Below, in pieces: positions 1-8,900 of a DNA stretch of 42,762 bases. Positions within the stretch are counted from its first letter, which is position 1. Each line of letters opens with the position of its first letter. The notes below the pieces were generated by a model, which saw nothing but the letters and a program-made list of their open reading frames with translations, was not told the origin of the DNA and ran no database searches. Origin of the DNA: Sulfurimonas sp. (GTDB taxonomy: Bacteria; Campylobacterota; Campylobacteria; Campylobacterales; Sulfurimonadaceae); contig JAABQD010000019.1 of the NCBI GenBank assembly GCA_011391635.1, forward strand, positions 1 to 42,762, written 5' to 3'. Both the position numbers and the translations under genes were made by a program.

Positions 1-261
1 CAATCCTTTGTTAGAGATATTTTGATAGACAATGAGGATGCGGTTATCGTCAATGCAATCATTCAAATGGCTAAAAATCTCAATCTTAAAACGATTGCAG
101 AAGGGGTTGAAAATCAAGATGTCCTTAATGTTGTACACACTTTAGGATGTGATGAAGTGCAAGGGTACCATTTCGCTAAGCCTATGGAATCTAGCGAATT
201 TGAAAAATATCAAAAAACATTTATGTCACAACTATTGAATATAAATACAAATAAACAATGA
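1..261 (+). CDS. EAL-domain protein, 3' end only (c-di-GMP phosphodiesterase)
   Basis: The window opens inside this gene; the visible frame is open from base 1 and stops with TGA at 259-261. The 86 visible residues are the C-terminal end of an EAL domain, including the KTIAEGVEN segment and the ending EVQGYHFAKPM. EAL domains hydrolyse cyclic di-GMP in the cytoplasm. The DNA is nearly identical to the last ~225 bases of the next gene (4036-4264), so the two are tandem paralogues or have exchanged sequence by gene conversion. Beyond the shared part this copy adds a short unique tail (SQLLNINTNKQ). Its N-terminal domains, and whether it also carries GGDEF and PAS modules like its neighbour, lie outside the window. 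Confidence 0.9.
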   Translation, partial: QSFVRDILIDNEDAVIVNAIIQMAKNLNLKTIAEGVENQDVLNVVHTLGCDEVQGYHFAKPMESSEFEKYQKTFMSQLLNINTNKQ

Positions 262-271
262 GAAATCCTCC

Positions 272-3200
272 ATGTCAAAAATAGAACTCCATGAAAACGA
301 ATCTATAGATACAAATAATTACTATAGTCAAATATTGGAAAATAGTAATGATGTAATCTATGTCATAGAGGTAACAAACGAGGGTCGATTTATTCATAAA
401 GAGATTAACAACACTTTTGTCCATGAAACAGGCATCCCAAGGGATGAAATCATAGGTCGTTATGTTGATGAGATGCAAGACAAAGAGTTTAAAGATATTC
501 TGATAGAAAAATACTCCTCTTGCATCCAAGCCGGAGCAAAAACCGACTATATCAATGAGTATAATTTCCCCTCAGGTCGCAAAATATTTCATTCAGTTCT
601 CACACCAATATATGATGATAACGGGGTTATATATCAAATTGTGGGCATTGCAAGAGATATTACGAAACAAAAACAAAATGAAAAGCATTTAGTCAAAAGT
701 GAAACAGCTTTCCGTACATTAGTAGAAAATCACCCCGATATCGTCATCCGTTTTGATTCCACATGCCAATATATTTATGTAAACCCTGCATTTGAGAAGA
801 TTTCGCAATATAAAAAGGATGAACTTCTAGGAAAAACCCCCGTGGAGTCTTCTCCGTTTATCGCTCCAAAATACTTCATGAATGAACTAAACAAAGTCAT
901 GCAGACGCAATCTCCATCAGAGTTTGAAATGGTAATATACTCACATGAAGGAGATATAAGTTGGCATGTGGTTTCACTTGTCCCTGAAATTGACGAACAA
1001 GGAGCGATAGGTGTACTCTGTGTTGGTCATGATATTACACATGCCAAACAGTATGAATCCATGCTTCAAAAAAGTTCTCATTTAGAACAGCAAATGTCTC
1101 AAATAGCTTCAAATCTCCCAGGGTTTATTTTCACATTAAATAAGTCCCATGAGGGACACTTGAGTATGCCCTATGTAAGTAGCGGTATAACCACTCTGCT
1201 TGGGATTCATCCAGAAAAACTTTCCAAAGATATAACACCGTTCTACAAGCTGATTCACCCAGATGATCTGCAAAAACTTAAAAAAGCGATTAGCATTTCT
1301 GCTTTTGAATTCGCACCTTTTAGTGAAGAGTTTCGTGTTTTAGAAACCAGACAAGAGGAGCGTTGGATTGAAGCCAAAGCTCTGCCTCAGATAGACCATG
1401 ATGATTATGGCTCAATCCTATGGCATGGAATGATGCTGGATATCACAGAGCGTAAAAAAAATGAGATACTATACCAATCTAAGAGCGATTTAATTCGCTC
1501 TCTTGTTGAGAGTTCCCCTGATATCGCCATATTTGCACTTGACACAGCCTATAACTATCTTTCATTCAATACGAAACATAAAGAGGTTATAGCACATCTT
1601 TGGGGAAAAGAGATTGATATTGGCATGAATATGCTCGAGCTAATAACACTCGACTCCGATAGAGAAATGGCGAAACTCTCTTTCGATAGAGCCTTATCAG
1701 GAGAGAGTTTTAATATAGAGAGTATCTATGGAGACAATGAACTCTCTAAAAAAGTGTGGCATATCTTTTTTGCTCCGATTCACTCTCACACTAGTGAAAT
1801 TATCGGTGTTACATGCTTCAATATCGATATTACAGAACATAGAAAAACAGAGACAATTCTCCAGCAAATGGAAGCGAAATACTCACTCCTCTTTCAAGAG
1901 AGCCAAATGGCAATTTCTCTCTTTTCTCTTGAGCGTTTTGTCTTTCTAGAAGTAAATAAAAGCCATATCTTGCATACGGGATATACAAGAGAAGAGATAA
2001 TCGAACAGCAAGGTATAGATATTTGGGTAGATAAAACACAGAGAGATACTTTTCTCAGTGAAGTGCAACTTATGGGGAAAGTGGAAAATTTTGAATTTCT
2101 CTACCGTAAAAAAGATGCCACTGTAGGCGTTGCATCCACACACGGAACACTCCTAGAATTGAATGGAGAGTGGTGTATTTTAGCAGAGACGGTTGATATA
2201 ACAGAGCGAAAACAGCAAGAGGAAGCTTTGGCACAAAAAGAGAAAGAGTTCCGTACACTCGCTGAAAATAGCCCTGATACTATCGCTAGATACGATAAAG
2301 ATTATATAAGGTTCTATGCAAATCCAGCATTTATAACTCTTTCTGGGCTAAGTATTGACGAGCTAGTTGGTAAAACACCGACTGCAACGAACAATTCAAA
2401 ACAGGCGATGCAATACGAAAAAATCATCAAATATGTATTTGAAACTGGCATTAAAAGTGAGCTTGAATATACTTGGCAAAATAAGGCGGGTCGCTTCATT
2501 ACCAGTCACATTCACATTATTCCTGAAATAGATAGTAATGGAAATGTCTCGAGCATATTGGCAATCGGGCGAGATATCACAAGTATCAGAGAGAACGAAA
2601 GCAGACTCAAGGAAGCTCAAATATTGGCAAAAGTAGGAAGTTGGGAGTTGGAATTTCCAGGATTACAACTCTTTTGGAGTCAAGAGGTCTATAATATTTT
2701 TGAAATCAGCCCAGATGAATACGAACCCTCTTATGATCATTTTCTCAATTTAATTCATCCAGAAGATAGAGAACTCGTAGATGCAGCCTATAGTGAATCA
2801 CTCAACAACAAAACGCACTACGATATAGTTCATCGTCTTCTCTTTCCTGATGGTAGAATTAAATATGTCCATGAAAGAGGACACACAATCTACGATGAAA
2901 ATGGCACTATACTCCGCTCTATTGGCTCCATCCAAGATATTACAGAACGAAAAACAGTAGAAAACTCTATGGAGCATATGGCACATCACGATACACTCAC
3001 AGGATTGCCAAATCGTCTTATCGCTCAGAAAAAAACAGAAGAAGCAATCAAATTTGCAAAAAAGAACCACTCAAAAGTTGCTCTTCTCTTCCTTGACCTT
3101 GATGGATTTAAAATAATTAATGATTCTCTTGGTCACTCCATAGGAGATGAGATGATAAGAATGGTTGCTTCACGACTCAAAGAGTGTGTGTATGAAAACA

Positions 3201-4264
3201 GCACCATATCGCGACATGGCGGAGATGAATTTTTAATCATCTTGCCAAATATTCACGATAAAAAAGAGGTTCACAAGATCATAGAAAAACTTCTCTCTAA
3301 GTTTGAACATCCATTTGATATCAAAGGTCATTTTCTGACAACATCGGCATCCATTGGAGTCGCTCTGTATCCCGATAGTAGCAACTCTTTTGACTCCCTC
3401 CTTCGAAATGCAGATACTGCAATGTATAAAGCCAAAGAAAATGGTAAAAATACCTATTGCTTTTACAATATACACATGTTTCATAACCTTATCGGAAAAA
3501 TCCAAGTTCAAAACGATTTGAAAAAAGCGATAACAAATAAAGAGTTTGTTCTTCATTACCAACCACAAATCGATTTAAAACTCAATCAAATCACGGGTGC
3601 TGAAGCACTCATACGATGGAGACATCCACAACTTGGCATGATACCACCTATGGATTTTATCCCTATGGCTGAATCGAGTGGGCTGATTATTCCTATCGGA
3701 GAGTGGGTTATCATGGAAGCGTGTAAACAAGCCGCTCTTTGGGCAAAAAAAGGAATAGAACTCACGATTGCAGTCAATATATCTGCTGTGCAATTTAAGA
3801 GAGGAAATTTAGAAGAAATTGTCAGAAATGCTCTTAATGCTTCAGGACTTAAACCTCAATTTTTGGAACTTGAACTCACGGAAACCATCATGATTCACGA
3901 TGCAGAAAAAATTCTCAAATCAGTACAATTACTCAAAGATATAGGCGTACAGCTCTCTATTGATGACTTTGGAACTGGCTACTCCTCTTTGGCATATCTC
4001 AAACGATTTGCTGTTGATAAACTCAAAATAGACCAATCCTTTGTTAGAGATCTTTTGATAGACAACGAAGATGCGGTTATCGTCAATGCAATCATTCAAA
4101 TGGCTAAAAACCTCAATCTTAAAACGATTGCAGAAGGGGTTGAAAACCAAGATGTGCTGGATGTTATACATACTTTGGGATGTGATGAAGTGCAAGGGTA
4201 CCATTTCGCTAAGCCTATGGAATCTAGCGAATTTGAAAAATATCAAAAGGCATTTATCTCTTGA
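272..4264 (+). CDS. Seven-PAS GGDEF-EAL c-di-GMP turnover protein
   Basis: A 1330-residue protein with no membrane segment or signal peptide, so probably cytoplasmic. Seven PAS/PAC units are counted from the recurring DITxxK-type ends over residues ~15-900, followed by a GGDEF domain (~900-1060; HHDTLTGLPNR start, intact GGDEF near residue 982) and an EAL domain (~1075-1320; EALIRWRHP, ELTETIM, DDFGTGYSSL, AEGVEN). Both catalytic motifs look intact, so it could make or break c-di-GMP. The RxxD inhibitory site expected just before GGDEF is not present (YENS stands there). The start follows the stop of the upstream EAL gene by 10 bases, so the two are probably cotranscribed. PAS ligands cannot be predicted. 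One PAS module closely resembles one in the large kinase at 5943-11678. Confidence 0.93.
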   Translation: MSKIELHENESIDTNNYYSQILENSNDVIYVIEVTNEGRFIHKEINNTFVHETGIPRDEIIGRYVDEMQDKEFKDILIEKYSSCIQAGAKTDYINEYNFPSGRKIFHSVLTPIYDDNGVIYQIVGIARDITKQKQNEKHLVKSETAFRTLVENHPDIVIRFDSTCQYIYVNPAFEKISQYKKDELLGKTPVESSPFIAPKYFMNELNKVMQTQSPSEFEMVIYSHEGDISWHVVSLVPEIDEQGAIGVLCVGHDITHAKQYESMLQKSSHLEQQMSQIASNLPGFIFTLNKSHEGHLSMPYVSSGITTLLGIHPEKLSKDITPFYKLIHPDDLQKLKKAISISAFEFAPFSEEFRVLETRQEERWIEAKALPQIDHDDYGSILWHGMMLDITERKKNEILYQSKSDLIRSLVESSPDIAIFALDTAYNYLSFNTKHKEVIAHLWGKEIDIGMNMLELITLDSDREMAKLSFDRALSGESFNIESIYGDNELSKKVWHIFFAPIHSHTSEIIGVTCFNIDITEHRKTETILQQMEAKYSLLFQESQMAISLFSLERFVFLEVNKSHILHTGYTREEIIEQQGIDIWVDKTQRDTFLSEVQLMGKVENFEFLYRKKDATVGVASTHGTLLELNGEWCILAETVDITERKQQEEALAQKEKEFRTLAENSPDTIARYDKDYIRFYANPAFITLSGLSIDELVGKTPTATNNSKQAMQYEKIIKYVFETGIKSELEYTWQNKAGRFITSHIHIIPEIDSNGNVSSILAIGRDITSIRENESRLKEAQILAKVGSWELEFPGLQLFWSQEVYNIFEISPDEYEPSYDHFLNLIHPEDRELVDAAYSESLNNKTHYDIVHRLLFPDGRIKYVHERGHTIYDENGTILRSIGSIQDITERKTVENSMEHMAHHDTLTGLPNRLIAQKKTEEAIKFAKKNHSKVALLFLDLDGFKIINDSLGHSIGDEMIRMVASRLKECVYENSTISRHGGDEFLIILPNIHDKKEVHKIIEKLLSKFEHPFDIKGHFLTTSASIGVALYPDSSNSFDSLLRNADTAMYKAKENGKNTYCFYNIHMFHNLIGKIQVQNDLKKAITNKEFVLHYQPQIDLKLNQITGAEALIRWRHPQLGMIPPMDFIPMAESSGLIIPIGEWVIMEACKQAALWAKKGIELTIAVNISAVQFKRGNLEEIVRNALNASGLKPQFLELELTETIMIHDAEKILKSVQLLKDIGVQLSIDDFGTGYSSLAYLKRFAVDKLKIDQSFVRDLLIDNEDAVIVNAIIQMAKNLNLKTIAEGVENQDVLDVIHTLGCDEVQGYHFAKPMESSEFEKYQKAFIS
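961..973 (-). repeat. Dispersed 13-mer, copy in PAS-GGDEF-EAL gene (11/13)
   Basis: TTGGCATGTGGTT; core exact, in a PAS domain where it encodes WHVV. Confidence 0.6.
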
Positions 4265-4380
4265 TACAATAGCTAGTTACTTGCAGTGGCAAAGGCAACA
4301 TGCTATGATTCCAAAATAATTTTTTATAGACTATCTATCTGAAAACTATGTAATTTTATTCACTGAAGGAATCATAACTC

Positions 4381-5073
4381 ATGATTAAAAATATGTTACT
4401 GTTTAAAAACAAAAGTGTCCTCTTTGCGGAAGAAGATGCTATTGCTAGAGCAAATATGACGGGGATTTTACTCATGCTTTTTGGTCAAGTTTTTTCTGCT
4501 TCTAATGGGGAAGAGGCATATGCTCTTTATAAAAATGAATCACCAGATATTCTTATAACAGATATTAAAATATCAAAAAAAAGTGGTACTGTACTCATTA
4601 GAAGAATACGACAAGATGATAATCATACACCTATTATTTTATTGTCCGACACCACAGAACAAGCATTACTCGCACATATCACTGATGTCTCTATTGATGG
4701 CTATCTGGTCAAACCCATAGAACCAGAAAAACTAACACATGCCATATGCAAAGCTATACAAAGAACTCCAAAATACAAAGGTTTAACCATCCTCACACAA
4801 GAGCTTTTGTACAATTTAGATACACAAGAGCTCTGTCGCAATGGCACCGTTATCGACCTAGGAGTCAAAGAGCAAGAACTCCTGAAACTCCTCATCAGTA
4901 ATTACCACAGAACAGTTACAAAAAAAGAGATTGCAAACACTCTATGGCCAGCCGAGACCCAATATAGTTCAGCTGTAAAAAATATTGTCCTTAGGCTACG
5001 CAAAAAACTTGAAAGTGATATTCTTATCTCTGTAAGAGGGATTGGTTATAGGCTCGATACTAACAAGATTTAA
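4381..5073 (+). CDS. OmpR-type response regulator (paralogue 1)
   Basis: A 230-residue two-domain response regulator. The receiver domain (~1-120) has the acidic pair in FAEEDA, the phosphoacceptor Asp in PDILITDIK and the conserved Lys in YLVKPIEP. The C-terminal winged helix (~140-228) ends with the family pattern SVRGIGYRLD, so it is a DNA-binding transcription regulator. It lies 116 bases after the PAS-GGDEF-EAL gene and 149 bases before a close paralogue at 5223. The receiver has ISKKSG where its paralogue has the more usual MPKIDG. The partner kinase is not certain; the kinase at 5943 is the nearest candidate. Targets are unknown. Confidence 0.9.
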   Translation: MIKNMLLFKNKSVLFAEEDAIARANMTGILLMLFGQVFSASNGEEAYALYKNESPDILITDIKISKKSGTVLIRRIRQDDNHTPIILLSDTTEQALLAHITDVSIDGYLVKPIEPEKLTHAICKAIQRTPKYKGLTILTQELLYNLDTQELCRNGTVIDLGVKEQELLKLLISNYHRTVTKKEIANTLWPAETQYSSAVKNIVLRLRKKLESDILISVRGIGYRLDTNKI

Positions 5074-5100
5074 TAAAACATCATTGAGAATTTTTATGAT

Positions 5101-5133
5101 ATTTGCAACCAATTTGCAACCAATTTGCAACTA
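5101..5133 (+). repeat. Three tandem 11-bp direct repeats (possible regulator box)
   Basis: Three copies of ATTTGCAACCA (the last one ends ACTA) lie head to tail with exactly 11-bp period, i.e. on the same helix face. They sit about 40 bases before a TAAAAT -10-like box and 90 bases before the response-regulator gene at 5223. OmpR/PhoB-family proteins commonly bind direct repeats of 11-bp period, so autoregulation by one of the adjacent regulators is plausible. That role is inference. Confidence 0.6.
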
Positions 5134-5173
5134 TATTATGACCTTTTTAATGACTTCGATAGGAAAAATAAGA

Positions 5174-5179
5174 TAAAAT
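5174..5179 (+). promoter_or_regulatory. Candidate -10 box for the response-regulator/kinase operon
   Basis: TAAAAT in an AT-rich stretch 44 bases before the ATG at 5223. There is no clear -35 box, as is usual for sigma-70 promoters in Campylobacterota. The 11-bp repeats end about 40 bases upstream, where an activator could sit. Confidence 0.35.
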
Positions 5180-5222
5180 AATCTTTCTAAGTTTTATTAA
5201 AATCTCACACAAAGTTGTTCAA

Positions 5223-5921
5223 ATGATTAATAATTTTCTTCTCCTGAAGGATAAAACAATTTTATTTGCCGAAGATGACATCATTAGCCGAACCAAAGTA
5301 GTTGAAATTTTAACTATGATTTTTGATAAAGTTTATTCGGCACAAGATGGGAAAGAGGCGTATGAAATATATGAAGATGAATCACCAGATATCATTCTCA
5401 CTGACATTAAAATGCCAAAAATTGATGGACTAGAACTCATAAAAAAAATACGCCAAAACGACTATAAAACACCGATTATTTTAATGACAAGTTTTGCAGA
5501 GCAAGAGTTGCTTGTGGATGCTGCAAATCTCTCCATAGATGGCTACCTCGTAAAACCTGTAAGTCTTGAAAAATTAACTTTTTCACTCTGCAAAGCTATA
5601 CAAAGAATCAATCGAGATTTAGGTTTATTCCCTTTAGGAAATGATTTCTTTTATAATTTATCTACCAAAGAACTCTATAATAACGGAAATGTTGTGGCAT
5701 TGGGTGTAAAAGAGCAAGAGCTTCTTCTTCTGCTGATAAATAGCCCTCTTAAAACCGTTACTAAAGAAGAAATTGAAAAAAAACTTTGGCCGATTGAGCC
5801 AGTCAGCACTTCGGCAATTAAAAAATTAGTGCTTAGAATTCGTCAAAAAACACATCAAAATATTATAATTTCTGTTCGGGGAATCGGGTACCGACTGGAT
5901 GCTCGTAAGACCCCTAGATAA
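5223..5921 (+). CDS. OmpR-type response regulator (paralogue 2)
   Basis: A 232-residue response regulator. The receiver domain has FAEDD, the phosphoacceptor Asp in PDIILTDIKMPKIDG, a Thr/Ser switch region (IILMTSFAEQ) and Lys in YLVKPVS. A winged-helix effector domain ends SVRGIGYRLD. It resembles the regulator at 4381 over its whole length, so the pair arose by duplication. It lies 21 bases before the 1911-residue PAS kinase, so that kinase is its most likely partner. The 11-bp repeats upstream suggest it may control its own operon. Its targets cannot be read from the sequence. Confidence 0.92.
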   Translation: MINNFLLLKDKTILFAEDDIISRTKVVEILTMIFDKVYSAQDGKEAYEIYEDESPDIILTDIKMPKIDGLELIKKIRQNDYKTPIILMTSFAEQELLVDAANLSIDGYLVKPVSLEKLTFSLCKAIQRINRDLGLFPLGNDFFYNLSTKELYNNGNVVALGVKEQELLLLLINSPLKTVTKEEIEKKLWPIEPVSTSAIKKLVLRIRQKTHQNIIISVRGIGYRLDARKTPR

Positions 5922-5942
5922 AAATATAATGAGCTAACAAAC

Positions 5943-8900
5943 ATGATGAAAACAAATAATTCTGAATTATCATTAAGAGAACACGCAAAATCCATCGTAA
6001 GCACTAAAAAAAAACATACATCCGAGCATCTGAAAACTCTCTCTCTTGAAGAGATACAAGCATGGATTGAAGAGTTAGAAACAGATAAAATCGAACTTGA
6101 GATGCAAAACGAATATCTCAAACAAACTCAGATAGACCCCAACAATACTAAAGAATCCAAAGAATACGAAAAAGAGCTCATATCCAACAGTGAAGCACAA
6201 AATAAGATGCTGTTTTTGCAATCAAAATACGCTTCTATGGGTGAGACGGTGGGCAACATCGCACACCAGTGGAAACAACCGCTTAATGCGATTAGCAGTA
6301 TTCAAAACAGCATCAAAGCCACCCTGCTTTTTAAGGGTGAAATGGAAAAAGAAAAACTTTTAGACTCTGTTGAAACAAGTTTCAAATTATTGCAACACTT
6401 GGGCGAAACAATCGATACCTTTTATGGTTTTTTGAGTCAAAGGAATAGCAGTAACAGTAGCTTTGTTCTCTCAAATGAACTAGAAACTATACGCAAAATA
6501 ACGGAATACTCATTTCAAAACAGCAACATTCAACTTATCTATAATCTTCAAGTAAATCCGACTGTTCAAGGCAATCCAAACGAATTTACCCACGCAATGC
6601 TCAATCTCATTCTCAATGCAAAAAACGCATTGGATGATTCGAAACCCGTTTCACCAATGATTAGCATTCAAGTCCTTGGTGAGGAGGAGAGATGTACGAT
6701 TATTGTCTCTGACAATGCAGGTGGCATATCACTAGAACCTATTGAAAGCATCTTTGAGTGGCATAGAAGTTCCAAAGAGGATAGCTCTGGTGTTGGACTC
6801 TATATGACAAAAAAAATCATTGAAGAACGATTCGGCGGAACAATCCAAGTTGAAAATAAAAACAAGGGTGCGTGTTTTACTCTGACATTGCCATATGTAG
6901 CACATGAGAAACAACTTATTCCTTATGAAATAGATACTAAACCTAGCTTAGAGCAGATAAAACAACTCAGTAAAAAAATTGTGGAGCTCGAAGAGCTTGA
7001 AAAAACACTCAAAAAATGGGCTGATATTTTTGCACATGCCAAATGGGCGATTACGATACGCATCAAAACGAGTAAAACTTTTGAAATGACAAATCCTGCT
7101 TTTCATGCACTCTACGGCTATACGCAAGAAGAGCTAAAAACAGTCGAAGTAGCAGATCTTTTCGCACCTGAGAGCTTAGATATACTGCAAAAAATGCACA
7201 AAGAAGCTTTTGAGAATGGCTATGCGGTCATTGAAGCGATACATAAACGCAAAGACGGCTCCTACTTTCCTGTATCTATTGAGCTGATAGTAATCAAAGA
7301 TGAACAAGGAGAAGTTTTATACCACATTGCCAATATCTGGGATCTTACAGAGAAAAAAAAGTTTGAAGAGCGACTCAAACTCAAAAAATTTGCGATAGAC
7401 AACATAAAAGAAGCAGTATTTTTAGCAGATGAACATGGCAATATTGCTTATGTCAACGATGAAGCGTGTCGCTCTCTTGATTACTCAAACGAAGAGTTAT
7501 TGCATATGAATGTTACAGATATAGATCCAAACTGGCCAAAAGAGCGATGGCCTGAGTTTTGGAATATACTCAAACAAGAGAAAAGTTCACTTGTAGAAGT
7601 TATGCATAGACGAAAAGATGGTTCACTCTTTCCTTCAGAAGTCCGAGCAAACTACTTTGAATATAACGGAGTCGGTTACAATCTTGGACTATGCAGAGAC
7701 ATTACAGAACAAAAAGCTGCCCAAAAAGAGCTTCTTCTTCTGGGTATGGCACTCAACAATACAACAGAAGCCATCTATATTATGATAAATGCAGATATTG
7801 TTCAGGTTAACGATGGTGCGTGCAATATGTTAGGTTACACTCACGAAGAGCTTACCTCGATGAGCATTCTCGATATTGACCCGCATATAACAAAGGAAGA
7901 AGTAGAAGCGATTATCCTTGAGGGTGTTCAAAATAAAAATGTTCGTTTCGAAAGACAACATAAAACAAAAAATGGGCATTTAATCGATGTTGAAATCGTT
8001 GGAACTCACTTTGAATATGACGAAATAACCTATTCATTTTCATCTGTCAGAGATATTAGCGAACAGAAAAAAGCACGAGAAGAGCTTCTTCTCAAAGAGT
8101 TTGCACTTGACAAAATCAATGAAGCAGTCTATCTTATCGATAAAGATGCGATGTTTCATTATGTAAATGAAGGGGCATGTAGTGCTTTAGGCTATTCAAA
8201 AGAGGAACTTCTTACGATGGGAGTCATGGATATTGATTCGAGTACATCCATAGAATTTTGGACCACACATTGGCAAAATATCAAAAAATATAAATCAGAC
8301 TTAGTTTTGAGTTATCATCAAAGAAAAGATGGTATGATATTTCCTATCGAGGTTAGTGCTAACTATTTTGAGTATAACGGCAAAGAGTATAATCTTGCAG
8401 TAGCAAGAAATATTACTGAACGAATCCGGCTCGAAAAACAAAAAGACAATGAACGAATGCGTCTCTTTTTTGAGCGACAGCTTGTCGGTATGGCGATTAC
8501 ATCACCACAACAAGGTTGGCTCCATGCAAATGAGAAACTCCAACAGATGCTAGGTTACACACATGAAGAACTTACGCAACTTACATGGGCGGAACTCACT
8601 TATCCTGAAGATTTAGCAGAAGATGTCGAACAGTTTGAGAAACTACTTCGTGCTGAGATAGAAGACTACATGCTAGAAAAACGATTTATCCGTAAAGATG
8701 GAACACTTGTTTATACAAATCTTTCACTCAGTTGTGTTCGCAATGACGATAAATCAGTTCATTATGTCCTAGCACTTTTAGAGGATATTTCAGAGCGAAA
8801 AGCCCAAGAAAAAGCCTTAATACAAAAAGAACAGCAACTTCGTGCTTTAGCAGACTCTTCACCTGGAATGATGGGAAGTTTCCACATGCGAGCAGATGGT

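Noticed and set aside
3233..4246. Long open frames on the minus strand within the GGDEF-EAL gene and similar frames inside other genes
   Set aside because: They lie wholly inside well-supported genes, have no ribosome-binding signal and show biased, low-complexity composition typical of antisense frames.
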